DNA of 32,416 nucleotides from Acidimicrobiia bacterium. Its GTDB lineage: Bacteria; Actinomycetota; Acidimicrobiia; Spongiisociales; UBA5794. Under the pieces are notes generated by a model. That model worked only from the letters and a program-made list of their open reading frames with translations, was not told where the DNA came from and did not search any database. Shown piece after piece: positions 14,479-22,689 of the stretch. Each line of letters starts with the position of its first letter. Position 1 is the stretch's first letter. The stretch covers positions 1-32,416 of the forward strand of contig JASJBC010000037.1 in the NCBI GenBank assembly GCA_030066715.1, written 5' to 3'. The translations under genes were made by a program, and so were the position numbers.

Positions 14479-14491
14479 CCGGGCTGCCCGG
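14479..14491. terminator. Small hairpin between convergent rsmI and abrB-type genes
   Basis: CCGGG and CCCGG pair around a three-base loop in the 25-base gap between convergent stops. There is no T-tract; it may serve as a weak bidirectional terminator. Confidence 0.3.
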
Positions 14492-14502
14492 TTGGACCGT
14501 TC

Positions 14503-14739
14503 CTAACCCGCCAGGGTGGACCGGCATGATGCGCAGACTCCACGTCCCTTGAATTCGCTCACATCATCTGTCGAACCGCAGAAGACACAAGTTGCGTCGA
14601 GTTTGCGGATGATTATCGAGTCGCCGTCCACCGAAATGGCGAGTTCGTCCCCCTCGCGGATATTGAAGAGTCGGCGAGTCTCGGCGGGAATCACGATCCG
14701 TCCGAGGTCGTCGATCTTACGCACCATTGCGGTGTTCAA
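14503..14739 (-). CDS. AbrB/SpoVT-family transcriptional regulator with C-terminal Cys4 motif
   Basis: The 78-aa product has the swapped-hairpin AbrB domain (VRKIDDLGRIVIPAETRRLFNIREGDEL, then SIIIRKL) that binds DNA as a dimer. A short C-terminal region with CVFC and CASC pairs probably binds zinc. SpoVT/AbrB proteins are transition-state regulators in firmicutes; Cys4-tailed versions occur in actinobacteria and clostridia with unknown targets. The chosen start is the TTG at 14739 because GGAGG lies nine bases upstream; the ATG at 14727 is 20 bases from that site. The longer open frame (to 14955) runs into the metG promoter. It is divergent from metG, so it may control itself, metG or both. 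Confidence 0.85.
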   Translation of the reverse strand: MNTAMVRKIDDLGRIVIPAETRRLFNIREGDELAISVDGDSIIIRKLDATCVFCGSTDDVSEFKGRGVCASCRSTLAG

Positions 14740-14802
14740 GAGATCGCACCTCCAGGTTATCGACGACGGCTTATCCGTCATCTGGCTTCTCTGACGCTCC
14801 CG

Positions 14803-14808
14803 AGTGTA
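14803..14808 (-). promoter_or_regulatory. -10 box for the AbrB-type regulator
   Basis: TACACT on the minus strand would give a leader of about 60 bases. That leader contains a GACGG/CCGTC hairpin just before the GGAGG ribosome-binding site. No convincing -35 is seen. Confidence 0.3.
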
Positions 14809-14949
14809 CCCCAGAGAGTGGAAACCGGGGGAGCGTTCCCAGTCGTCGGCAAACGTACTTAGTGCGCAAATCGCCAATGAACTAGGGGGGTTTTTCCGAC
14901 TGGGTGTCGGGGGGTCGCGCCGATTCGGCTTGGTTGGGGGAGTGGCTGG

Positions 14950-14955
14950 TACCAT
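14950..14955 (+). promoter_or_regulatory. -10 box for metG-tatD-rsmA-ispE
   Basis: TACCAT ends nine bases before the metG GTG. No Shine-Dalgarno precedes the GTG, so the transcript is probably leaderless. Confidence 0.4.
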
Positions 14956-14964
14956 CCCGCGCCC

Positions 14965-16626
14965 GTGGATACTTCAAACCAACCCCGCACAATCTTGGTG
15001 GCCGTCGCTTGGCCTTACGCCAGCGGATCACGCCATCTCGGCCACCTGGCAGGCGCCTATCTGCCCGCCGATATCTTTGCCCGCTTCCAGCGGGCACGAG
15101 GCCATCGCGTCCTCATGGTGTCGGGTTCGGACGTCCACGGGACACCCATCACGGTCAGGGCCGAGGCCGAGGGTGTTGCCCCGCAAGAGATCGTCGATCG
15201 TTATCACAGCGAGTTTGTCCGCCATTGGGATGAACTCGGTTTCGACTGGGATCTCTTCACCACGACCGGCACCGGGAACCACCATGCGGTGACCCAGGAT
15301 GTGTTCAGCCGGCTGTACGAACGCGGGTACATCGACAAGCGGTCGTCGGAGCAGTTCTTCGATCCGGAAGCTGAACGCTTCCTCCCCGATCGCTATGTGG
15401 AGGGTATCTGCCCGCACTGCGGATACGACGGCGCCCGTGGTGATCAGTGTGACAACTGCGGTCGAACGCTGGATCCAACCGACCTGGTCAAGCCGCGCTC
15501 CAGCCTCACCGGGACAACTCCAGAGCGCAGGTCGACTGAGCACTTCTATCTGCGCCTCTCCGACTTCGCCGACGAACTGCGTGATTGGCTGGGCAGCAGG
15601 GAAGGCTGGCGCAAGCACGTCCTCAACTTCTCCCTCGGCTGGATCGAAGAGGGGCTGCACGACCGAGCGATCACCCGTGACCTCGAGTGGGGAGTCGAAA
15701 TCCCGATCGAGGGTCTCGGCGAAGGGAAGCGGATCTACGTCTGGTTCGACGCAGTCATCGGCTATCTGTCGGCGTCGAAGGAGTGGGCGGCCCTACAGGG
15801 GACACCCGACGTATGGCAGGACTGGTGGCAGGACGACGCCGCCGATCACTTCTACTTCATCGGCAAGGACAACATCCCGTTCCATACGATCGTCTGGCCG
15901 GCCATCCTTCTCGGCTACGGAGACCTGCACCTCCCCACCGACGTGCCCGCCAACCAATTCGTGACGTTCAAGGGGGGAAAGGCCTCGGCAAGCCGAGGCA
16001 TCGGTCTGACGATCGGCGCCGCACTCGAGCGCTACGAGCCCGACGCACTCCGCTACGCATTGGCCGCAAACCTCCCCGAGACCTCAGACGTCGATATCAC
16101 CGAAGCCGAGCTGGTACGCCGCATCAACGAAGAGCTGGTCGCGACCTGGGGCAACCTGGTGAATCGTGTCGTCTCAATGACTCATCGCTACTTCGACGGC
16201 GTTGTTTCTCCGCCGGGGGATCTCGAGCCCGCCGACCGCGATGTGCTGCAGTCGGTGGATGATGCCTTGGCTGAGGCCGCCGAGCACCTCGATGGTGTCA
16301 GGCTCCGTGCGGCCCTGGCAGCCCTGCTGGGTGGAGCCCAGGCCACCAATCAGTATCTCTCCGAGCTCGAGCCGTGGAAGACCGCCAAGACGGACACGGA
16401 GCGGACCGGGACGACGCTGTACACCGCACTGCAGGCGGTCGCCGGGCTGGCCGCAGGCTTTGCGCCCTTCCTGCCTGCGACGTCGCGGCGTGTCCTGGAC
16501 ACGCTGGGGCTCGAAGACGGTGCCCGGCAGCCGGCCTGGGAGAGGCGCGACGTGCCCGAGGGCACGGCGCTAGGTCCGGCCGTTCCACTCTTCGCCAAGG
16601 CCGAGCCGCCACCCGACTCCGACTGA
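14965..16626 (+). CDS. metG: Methionyl-tRNA synthetase
   Basis: MetRS charges tRNA-Met in two ATP-dependent steps. The 553-aa product shows AWPYASGSRHLGHLAGAYLPADI with the HIGH-type motif as HLGH (24-27), a zinc knuckle with CPHC and CDNC (about 149-165), and the YVWFDAVIGYLSASKEW methionine-pocket segment. DHFYFIGKDNIPFHTIVWPA and the anticodon-binding helical domain follow. The KMSKS loop reads KASAS (339-343, in FKGGKASASRGIG), a K-x-S-x-S variant lacking the second lysine, comparable to the KFSTS form in some MetRS lineages. There is no C-terminal tRNA-binding (EMAP-like) appendix. It is the first gene of a four-gene run; tatD begins two bases after its stop. Confidence 0.95.
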   Translation: MDTSNQPRTILVAVAWPYASGSRHLGHLAGAYLPADIFARFQRARGHRVLMVSGSDVHGTPITVRAEAEGVAPQEIVDRYHSEFVRHWDELGFDWDLFTTTGTGNHHAVTQDVFSRLYERGYIDKRSSEQFFDPEAERFLPDRYVEGICPHCGYDGARGDQCDNCGRTLDPTDLVKPRSSLTGTTPERRSTEHFYLRLSDFADELRDWLGSREGWRKHVLNFSLGWIEEGLHDRAITRDLEWGVEIPIEGLGEGKRIYVWFDAVIGYLSASKEWAALQGTPDVWQDWWQDDAADHFYFIGKDNIPFHTIVWPAILLGYGDLHLPTDVPANQFVTFKGGKASASRGIGLTIGAALERYEPDALRYALAANLPETSDVDITEAELVRRINEELVATWGNLVNRVVSMTHRYFDGVVSPPGDLEPADRDVLQSVDDALAEAAEHLDGVRLRAALAALLGGAQATNQYLSELEPWKTAKTDTERTGTTLYTALQAVAGLAAGFAPFLPATSRRVLDTLGLEDGARQPAWERRDVPEGTALGPAVPLFAKAEPPPDSD

Positions 16627-16628
16627 GC

Positions 16629-17387
16629 ATGTGGGTCGACAGCCACTGTCACCTCTTCGCAGCTGACGATGCTGCGTCGGATCTCCTCGATCGCGCCGCG
16701 CATGCCGAGGTCGACTGGGTCATGTGCCCCGGTATCGATCTGGAGACCTCGCTGGAGGCGCGCCGGCTTTCGATCGGTGATCGCCGCCGGGTGCTCTGGT
16801 CGGCCGGTCTGCACCCGCATGACGCAACCCGATGGCGAGATGAAGGGATGCGGCTGACGGCGCTCATCGCCGAGGCGGACGCAGTCGGAGAATGTGGGCT
16901 GGACTATTACCGCGATCTCTCCCCGCGACCAGTGCAGCGCGAGGTCTTTGCGGCGCAGCTGAGTCTTGCCGGTGAGCTGGACAAGCCCATCATCGTCCAC
17001 TGCCGTGACGCCTTTGCCGACGTCTACGAAGCCGTTGCGGCTGCCGGCCTCGGCGACAAAGTGATCCTGCATAGCTGGACCGGCGGCCCCAAATGGACCA
17101 AGCGATTCGCCTCGCTTGGTGTCACGTTCTCCTTTGCGGGGATGGTCACCTATCCGACCGCCGACACCGTACGACGCGCTGTGGCGGTAGCTGCGCCAGA
17201 GCGATGCATGATCGAGACCGACACCCCATATCTGCCGCCGCAGGCTCACCGCGACCGGCCCAATGAGCCCGCCTTCGTACCGCTGGTCGGCATGCAGCTC
17301 GCCGAAGTGTGGGGTATGGAACCTGGCGATGTTGCCAGACTCACCTCCGCAACCGCGGTGCGGGTGTATCGGTACGGCGCGCCGTGA
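16629..17387 (+). CDS. tatD: TatD-family metal-dependent hydrolase/DNase
   Basis: The 252-aa TIM-barrel amidohydrolase has WVDSHCHL (HxH metal ligands) at the N-terminus, AGLHPHDA, the VGECGLDYYRD strand with the bridging Glu, IIVHCRDA, LHSWTGG and the C-terminal IETDTPYLPP. TatD enzymes are 3'-5' exonucleases/DNases linked to repair and oxidative damage. The start is the ATG at 16629, two bases after metG; the frame is open further upstream, but only as a shadow of metG. Its stop shares one base with the rsmA ATG. The metG-tatD-rsmA order is widely conserved in bacteria. Confidence 0.93.
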   Translation: MWVDSHCHLFAADDAASDLLDRAAHAEVDWVMCPGIDLETSLEARRLSIGDRRRVLWSAGLHPHDATRWRDEGMRLTALIAEADAVGECGLDYYRDLSPRPVQREVFAAQLSLAGELDKPIIVHCRDAFADVYEAVAAAGLGDKVILHSWTGGPKWTKRFASLGVTFSFAGMVTYPTADTVRRAVAVAAPERCMIETDTPYLPPQAHRDRPNEPAFVPLVGMQLAEVWGMEPGDVARLTSATAVRVYRYGAP

Positions 17388-18193
17388 TGCCGCAGGGCCG
17401 AAACGAGATTCGGGCCCTGCTCGAAGCACACGGGGTTCGGCCTCGACGCAGCCTCGGACAGAACTTCCTTGCCGACCCCAATCTCGTCGACCGCATCGTC
17501 CGCACTGCCGGGCCGGGTCCCGGTGACCGGATCGTGGAAGTGGGTGCGGGGACCGGAACCCTGACCAGGGGGCTAGCGGCCACCGGGGCAGACGTGTTGG
17601 CGTTCGAGGTCGATCGCCGCTTGCTGCCGGTGCTGGAGGAAACGCTCTCCGGCACCGATGTGGACCTAAGGGGTGACGATGTCACGAAGGTCGACCTCGG
17701 TGCTGTGCTCGGCGAAGGACCCTGGACGATGGTGGCCAACCTGCCCTACAACGTTGGAACGCCGCTGGTTCTCGAGGTCCTCCGCGATGTCCCCGCTGTT
17801 GTTCGGCTCGTGGTCATGGTGCAGCGAGAGGTCGCCGACCGCTTCGTGGCCGGCCCCGGGTCGCGTACGTACGGAGTGCCGTCCGTGGTCGTGGCGCTGC
17901 ACGCAGACACCGAACTGGCGTTTACAGTGCCGCCCTCCGTGTTCTATCCCGTCCCCGAGGTGGAGTCAGCCGTGGTCACGATGTCCCGGATCGATCCCCC
18001 GGAACACGTCGACAGCGCAATTCAGCTCGCCGGCGTTGCCTTCCGGCAGCGGCGCAAGATGCTGCGCAGGTCGTTGAGCTCGGTCGTCGCCGATGCGGGC
18101 GCCGTCCTCGCCGCGGCCGGCATCGATGCCACTGCGCGGCCGGAGGACTTACCACCGAACGCGTTCGTCCGTCTTGCGGAGGCCATGCCATGA
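17387..18193 (+). CDS. rsmA: 16S rRNA dimethyladenosine transferase RsmA (KsgA)
   Basis: RsmA dimethylates A1518 and A1519 in helix 45 of 16S rRNA, a late checkpoint in 30S assembly. The 268-aa product shows RRSLGQNFLADPNLVDRI, SAM motif I VEVGAGTGTLTRGL (about 45-58), the acidic motif II (FEVD), the catalytic NLPYNVGTPLV (about 117-127), and VMVQREVADR followed by YPVPEVESAVV. The ATG at 17387 follows the tatD stop with a one-base overlap (TGATG). The ispE ATG overlaps its stop, so all four genes are probably co-translated. Confidence 0.95.
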   Translation: MPQGRNEIRALLEAHGVRPRRSLGQNFLADPNLVDRIVRTAGPGPGDRIVEVGAGTGTLTRGLAATGADVLAFEVDRRLLPVLEETLSGTDVDLRGDDVTKVDLGAVLGEGPWTMVANLPYNVGTPLVLEVLRDVPAVVRLVVMVQREVADRFVAGPGSRTYGVPSVVVALHADTELAFTVPPSVFYPVPEVESAVVTMSRIDPPEHVDSAIQLAGVAFRQRRKMLRRSLSSVVADAGAVLAAAGIDATARPEDLPPNAFVRLAEAMP

Positions 18194-19041
18194 TCGAGGG
18201 TGTCGCATACGGCAAAGTGAACCTCGGCCTCCGGGTCGGTCGGCTGCGTCCTGACGGGTTTCACCCGGTTGCGGGGATCTTCCAGTCGATCGACGTCGCC
18301 GACGAACTCACGTTGTCGAGTGCGAATGAGGATTCCATCAGCTCGGCGGCGGGGCGTCCAGTCGTTGATGGGTTGGACAACCTCGCATTCCGTGCTGCCG
18401 CCGCCGTTCGGACGGAAGCACGGAGCGCACAACCGCTGGCAATCACTCTGGACAAGAGGATTCCCACCGCGGCCGGCCTCGGGGGTGGCAGTGCCGATGC
18501 GGCCGGTGCGTTGGCCCTCGCCGGCAGGCACTTCGCCGTAGCCGCCGTCGCCTTGGCCGAATTGGCTCCACAACTGGGCAGCGATGTTCCGTTCTGTCTG
18601 GCCGGAGGGACCGCCCGGGTCGGCGGACGTGGCGAAGACGTACAGAGCATGCCCGCGCTGGGTGGCTTTGCGCTTGCCGTGGTCGTCCCGCCCTTTGAGA
18701 TCGCGACCCCGGCAGCGTTTCGACGGTGGGACGAGATGGACGAGCCTTCGGGGCTGCGGATGCCCCAGGCGGCGTTGCCGCCGCAGCTGCGACCGGAGGG
18801 GGATCTGGTCAATGACTTGTATCCGGCTGCCGCATCGATCGCTGCCGGGCTCGACGACTGGCGGGCTGATCTGGAGCGCTCGTGGGGTCGCCATGTGATG
18901 CTGTCGGGTAGCGGTCCGTCGCTGTACGCCTTCTTCCTCGATATCGAGGAGGCCGCATCGGCCGTGGACGACGTCCCCTCCGGGGCGCGTTTTGCGGAGG
19001 CCTGTGACCTGTCGCCGGTTGGCTGGCGGATCGACGAGTAG
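18190..19041 (+). CDS. ispE: 4-diphosphocytidyl-2-C-methyl-D-erythritol kinase IspE
   Basis: IspE is the ATP-dependent fourth step of the MEP isoprenoid pathway. The 283-aa GHMP kinase shows AYGKVNLGLRVGRLRPDGFHPV at the N-terminus (Lys and the DGFH substrate loop), the phosphate-binding PTAAGLGGGSADAAG (about 93-107), LGSDVPFCLAGGTARVGGRG with the catalytic Asp, and a C-terminal MLSGSGPSLYAFF motif. The ATG overlaps the rsmA stop. It presumably indicates that this organism makes isoprenoids by the MEP route. Confidence 0.95.
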   Translation: MIEGVAYGKVNLGLRVGRLRPDGFHPVAGIFQSIDVADELTLSSANEDSISSAAGRPVVDGLDNLAFRAAAAVRTEARSAQPLAITLDKRIPTAAGLGGGSADAAGALALAGRHFAVAAVALAELAPQLGSDVPFCLAGGTARVGGRGEDVQSMPALGGFALAVVVPPFEIATPAAFRRWDEMDEPSGLRMPQAALPPQLRPEGDLVNDLYPAAASIAAGLDDWRADLERSWGRHVMLSGSGPSLYAFFLDIEEAASAVDDVPSGARFAEACDLSPVGWRIDE

Positions 19042-19045
19042 CCCC

Positions 19046-19051
19046 TACAAT
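19046..19051 (+). promoter_or_regulatory. -10 box for tRNA-Gln
   Basis: TACAAT starts four bases after the ispE stop codon and ends 34 bases before the tRNA 5' end. A CCCGC/GCGGG hairpin lies in the leader and would be removed on tRNA maturation. Confidence 0.4.
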
Positions 19052-19085
19052 CTCTCCCGCCCCACAGCGGGGTCCCCAGTTCCAT

Positions 19086-19160
19086 TGGGGGATGGTGTAA
19101 TTGGCAGCACACGTGGTTTTGGTCCACGCAGTCCGGGTTCGAGTCCTGGTCCCCCAGCCA
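19086..19160 (+). tRNA. tRNA-Gln (anticodon TTG)
   Basis: Acceptor stem TGGGGGA/TCCCCCA, D arm GTGT/GCAC, anticodon stem GTGG/CCAC with loop TTTTGGT (anticodon TTG, codon CAA), T arm CCGGG/CCTGG with TTCGAGT, discriminator G, and encoded CCA at 19158-19160. The U1-A72 first pair is typical of tRNA-Gln. Confidence 0.95.
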
Positions 19161-19189
19161 GAAGTGTCCTTTTCTGATCGGTGGTTTTT

Positions 19190-19927
19190 GTGGCGGTCAA
19201 AGCTGTAGTCCTTGGTGCGGGCAAGGGCACGCGGATGAAGTCGGACCTGGCCAAAGTGCTGCACCCTGTCGCCGGCCGTCCGATGCTGCTGTGGGCTCTC
19301 GATGCGTTGAACACGGCCGGGTGCACGGAGACCGTGGTTGTGGTCGGGCATCAGGCTGACGACGTTCGGGCGATTCTGCCGTCGGACGTTGGAAGCGCCC
19401 TGCAGGCCGAGCAGCTTGGCACCGGTCACGCAACGATGGTCGGCCTTGCTGCGATGGACGCCGGCGATGGAGACGAGATCATCGTGATGCCGGGAGACAT
19501 GCCTCTTGTGCAGGGACGGACCCTCAGCGACTTGCTCGCAGTGCATCGTGACACCGGAGCAGCCGCGACGCTCCTCTCGGTGGTGCTCGACGAGCCTGGC
19601 TCCTATGGCCGGGTGGTGCGGGACGATTCCGGTGTTGTCGGCATCGTCGAGGCGAAGGATGCGACGGCCGAGCAGCTGGAGATCAGAGAGGTTGGAACCT
19701 CCGTGTACGTGTTCTCGGGCAGATACCTCGATTCGGCGCTGTCCAGGATCAGCACCGACAACGCGCAGGGGGAGTACTACCTGACCGATGTCATCGGCAT
19801 CCTCGTAGAGGATGGGCTTGGGGTTGCCGCCCATAGTGCCGATCCCGAGGAAGGGCTGGGGATCAATTCTGTCGATCAAATTGCGGCCGTCGAGGCGGCG
19901 TTGCGGCGCCGGAGCCGCTCCGTCTGA
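19190..19927 (+). CDS. glmU: GlmU-type N-acetylglucosamine-1-phosphate uridylyltransferase, single domain
   Basis: The product matches the N-terminal half of GlmU, which makes UDP-GlcNAc for peptidoglycan. Seen are VLGAGKGTRMKSDLAKVLHPVAGRPML (1-30), AEQLGTGHA, VMPGDMPL, GSYGRVVRDD, IVEAKDATAEQ, EVGTSVYVF, NAQGEYYLTDVI and the closing GINS. Full GlmU runs to about 450-490 aa with a left-handed beta-helix acetyltransferase. Here the stop comes at 245 aa, directly after the linker, and the sequence from 19928 to prs does not continue the domain. The GlcN-1-P acetyltransferase must be encoded elsewhere, or this is a paralogue. The start is 19190 by family fit; a GTG at 19181 is also in frame, and neither has a Shine-Dalgarno. 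It may be co-transcribed with the tRNA. Confidence 0.85.
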   Translation: MAVKAVVLGAGKGTRMKSDLAKVLHPVAGRPMLLWALDALNTAGCTETVVVVGHQADDVRAILPSDVGSALQAEQLGTGHATMVGLAAMDAGDGDEIIVMPGDMPLVQGRTLSDLLAVHRDTGAAATLLSVVLDEPGSYGRVVRDDSGVVGIVEAKDATAEQLEIREVGTSVYVFSGRYLDSALSRISTDNAQGEYYLTDVIGILVEDGLGVAAHSADPEEGLGINSVDQIAAVEAALRRRSRSV

Positions 19928-19932
19928 GTCCG

Positions 19933-19962
19933 TTGTGCGATAGACGCCACGACCGCTAGCCT
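19933..19962 (+). promoter_or_regulatory. Promoter for prs-aceK-yjbQ
   Basis: TTGTGC at 19933-19938 and TAGCCT at 19957-19962 are 18 bases apart. GGAGG at 19981-19985 precedes the prs GTG by 11 bases, giving a leadered transcript of about 27 bases. Confidence 0.45.
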
Positions 19963-19996
19963 TCGCCGTGGAAGTCTGCGGGAGGATCGACACAGC

Positions 19997-20968
19997 GTGG
20001 AGATCACCAGCCGAAAGCGTCTGATGGTGTTCTCGGGCTCGGCCAACGAGGGTCTGGCCCGGGAAGTCGCCAACATCCTGGGCACCAACCTCGGAGGCGT
20101 GGAACGCGAGGTCTTCGCCAACAGCGAGGTCTACATCCACTTCACTGAAAGTGTTCGCGGCTCTGACTGTTTCGTGGTGCAGAGCCATGTGTCCCCGGTC
20201 AACTTCCATGTGGTGGAGCAGCTGATCATGATCGATGCGCTGAAGCGAGCATCGGCAAAGCGCATCACTGCGGTGATCCCGTACTTCGGTTACGCCCGCC
20301 AGGACAAGAAGGGCCGGCCGCGCGAGCCGATCACAGCCAAGTTGATGGGAGACCTCTTCGTCACCGCAGGGGCCGATCGATTGGCTTCAGTAGACCTGCA
20401 TACGGGGCAGATACAGGGGTTTGTCGATGTTCCCTTCGACCACTTGACCGCGCTTCCCGTGTTCGTCGATTACCTGGCCAAGACCCTCGACGGTCCGACA
20501 ACCATCGTCTCGCCGGACGCGGGCGGCGTGAAGCGAGCCGCTCGCTACGCACGCCACCTCGATGCGGCTGTGGCCTTCATCGACAAACGACGCAGCACTG
20601 ATGTGCGCAATCAGTCCGAGTCGCTGGAGGTGATCGGCGACATCAACGGCAGACACTGCATCATCGTCGATGACATCATCGATACCGCAGGTAGCGCCGT
20701 CGGCGCAGCCAACCTGTTGCAGCAGCGCGGGGCGCTCAGCGTACGACTGGCCGCGACCCACGGCATCATGTCTGATCCAGCGGTCGACCGGATCAAGAAC
20801 TCGGCTATCAGCGAGGTCGTGATCAGCAACACACTGCCCGTCCCCGACGACGCATCGGATTTGCCGACCCTCACGGTCCTCTCGATCGGATCCGTTCTTG
20901 CCGGTGCGATCAACGCCATCTTCACCGATGCGTCGGTCAGCGCCATCTTCAAGGGCGAGAACATGTGA
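19997..20968 (+). CDS. prs: Ribose-phosphate pyrophosphokinase (PRPP synthetase)
   Basis: Prs makes PRPP from ribose-5-phosphate and ATP for purine, pyrimidine, His, Trp and NAD synthesis. The 323-aa class I enzyme shows the N-terminal FSGSANEGLAREVA and NSEVYIHFTESVRGSDCFVVQS, the ATP loop PYFGYARQDKKGRPREPITAK (about 95-115), the DLHTGQIQGFVDVP catalytic segment, and SPDAGGVKRAARYA. The PRPP-binding VDDIIDTAGS follows (about 224-233). In place of the usual KRR, FIDKRRSTD carries the flexible-loop residues. The GTG has a GGAGG site. Its stop overlaps the aceK GTG (GTGA), so the two are translationally coupled. Confidence 0.96.
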   Translation: MEITSRKRLMVFSGSANEGLAREVANILGTNLGGVEREVFANSEVYIHFTESVRGSDCFVVQSHVSPVNFHVVEQLIMIDALKRASAKRITAVIPYFGYARQDKKGRPREPITAKLMGDLFVTAGADRLASVDLHTGQIQGFVDVPFDHLTALPVFVDYLAKTLDGPTTIVSPDAGGVKRAARYARHLDAAVAFIDKRRSTDVRNQSESLEVIGDINGRHCIIVDDIIDTAGSAVGAANLLQQRGALSVRLAATHGIMSDPAVDRIKNSAISEVVISNTLPVPDDASDLPTLTVLSIGSVLAGAINAIFTDASVSAIFKGENM

Positions 20969-22689
20969 CCGGGTCTGCGGACCTCATCGCCCGGATCGCT
21001 GCCACGGAGTTTCAGCTCTATCGCGACCAGTTTGATGCGCTCACGGCCATGGCGCCGGAGCGTTTTGGGGGCCGCGATTGGTCGGGCTTGCAGGAAGATG
21101 CCGCAACCCGGCTCGACATCTACAACGATCGGGTTGCCACCGCCGCAGGTGAGATCGAAGACCAACTCGGGCCGCAGGACCAGAACCTCGCCGTATGGCA
21201 AGAGGCAAAGGTCCAGTTCGCCGCCGCAATGGAAGGGCGCGGAGATGCCGAAATCGGCAGGACCTTCTTCAGTTCGCTGACCCGGCGGGTTCTGACGACG
21301 GAGGGAACCAATCCCGAGGTCGAGTTCACCGACGAGCCGTCGCAGTCTTTGCCCGGGGAGCCGAAGCTGCTCAGTCTCGGTCTCGGCGACAAGGAGGATC
21401 GGCTGGGGACGCTGTTGCGGCAGACGATTTCGGAAACTGACTGGCAGAACCTCGAGCGCGATGTCCGGCTCGCCGCCCTGGAGATCGAGCGCCGCTTTGC
21501 CTCACACGGCGCTGCCGCAGCCACAGTCGAGGTCGAAGCGTATCCCGAACCCTTCTATCGCGGGCGGGCGGCCTACGTCGTCGGCACCATCAGTGCGGGT
21601 GACGTGAGGCTGCCGCTTGCGATCGCCGTCCACCACACCAACCGCGGCCTTGTGGTCGGTGCCGTCCTGCTCGAGCCCGACGACATCTCAGTTCTGTTCA
21701 GCTACACCCGTGCGTCGTTTGTCGTGGCTGTGGAGAACCCCGGCCAGATGGTCAACTACCTGCGACGGCTGCTGTCGCATCGCAAACCCGCTGAGCTCTT
21801 TGCCGCGATCGGGTTCAACAAGCACGGCAAGACCGAGCGCTACCGGGACCTGCGCTCCTACATCGACGAGTCGGGTACCCGATTCGACTACGCCCGTGGG
21901 ATACGCGGCATGGTGATGATCGTGTTCACCCTGCCCGGCTATGACGCAGTGTTCAAGGTCATCAGAGATCGGTTCCCGTATCCGAAGCAGACCACACGGC
22001 GTCAGGTGATGTCCAAGTATCGAATGGTGTTCCGTCACGACCGCGCCGGCCGGCTCATCGACGCCCATGAGTTCGAGCACATGCGCTTCAGTCGTGACCG
22101 GTTTGCGCCTGAGTTGCTGGCCGAGCTGGAGACGGCGGCCACCCGATCCGTCACGGTTGCCGATGACATCGTGACTCTGCACCACGTGTACGTGGAGAGG
22201 AAGGTCGTACCGCTCGACATCTACCTGCGGGAGAGCAACCCCCTGAAGGGCAGGGCCGCCATGATCGACTACGGGCGGGCGATCAAGAATCTTGCGATGT
22301 CCGACATCTTCCCCGGGGACATGTTGCTGAAGAACTTTGGTGTCACGAGGTCGGGACGTGTCGTCTTCTACGACTACGACGAGCTGACCAGGGTGACCGA
22401 GTGCAACTTCCGCGAGCTGCCGCAGACACAGGATCCCGATCGGGAGATGGCGGCCGACCCTTGGTTCGGCGTCGGGGACAACGATGTCTTCCCCGAGGAG
22501 TTCCGCAACTTCCTGGGAATTCGCGGCGAGCTTCGCTCAGTGCTCGAGCGCCATCATGGGGATCTGTTCGGCGTTCGCTTCTGGCGACGCGTTCAAGACA
22601 GGGTCGGCTCCGGCGAGGTCATCGAAATATTCCCCTACGAGCGGAGCCGCCGGCTCGGTGCCGGCATCCGAAGGAGGACGAGCACCTAG
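20965..22689 (+). CDS. aceK: Isocitrate dehydrogenase kinase/phosphatase AceK
   Basis: AceK phosphorylates and dephosphorylates isocitrate dehydrogenase, switching carbon between the TCA cycle and the glyoxylate shunt. The 574-aa product is full length (578 in E. coli). The C-terminal kinase-like domain is well kept: the ATP-binding VFKVIRDRFPYPKQ (about 332), KYRMVFRHDRAGRLIDAHEFEH, and the catalytic block IFPGDMLLKNFGVTRSGRVVFYDYDE with Asp452, Asp470 and Asp472. ECNFRELPQ follows, then an intact C-terminus. The N-terminal regulatory half is more diverged. AceK is known mainly from proteobacteria; it is unexpected in an actinobacterial operon and not beside aceA, aceB or icd. The GTG overlaps the prs stop by four bases, and its own stop shares one base with yjbQ. 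Old lateral transfer is the simplest inference; the local base composition looks like that of its neighbours. Confidence 0.95.
   Translation: MTGSADLIARIAATEFQLYRDQFDALTAMAPERFGGRDWSGLQEDAATRLDIYNDRVATAAGEIEDQLGPQDQNLAVWQEAKVQFAAAMEGRGDAEIGRTFFSSLTRRVLTTEGTNPEVEFTDEPSQSLPGEPKLLSLGLGDKEDRLGTLLRQTISETDWQNLERDVRLAALEIERRFASHGAAAATVEVEAYPEPFYRGRAAYVVGTISAGDVRLPLAIAVHHTNRGLVVGAVLLEPDDISVLFSYTRASFVVAVENPGQMVNYLRRLLSHRKPAELFAAIGFNKHGKTERYRDLRSYIDESGTRFDYARGIRGMVMIVFTLPGYDAVFKVIRDRFPYPKQTTRRQVMSKYRMVFRHDRAGRLIDAHEFEHMRFSRDRFAPELLAELETAATRSVTVADDIVTLHHVYVERKVVPLDIYLRESNPLKGRAAMIDYGRAIKNLAMSDIFPGDMLLKNFGVTRSGRVVFYDYDELTRVTECNFRELPQTQDPDREMAADPWFGVGDNDVFPEEFRNFLGIRGELRSVLERHHGDLFGVRFWRRVQDRVGSGEVIEIFPYERSRRLGAGIRRRTST

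Noticed and set aside
18809-20209. 466-aa minus-strand open frame across ispE, tRNA-Gln, glmU and prs
   Set aside because: It runs through a tRNA gene and three well-supported plus-strand genes.
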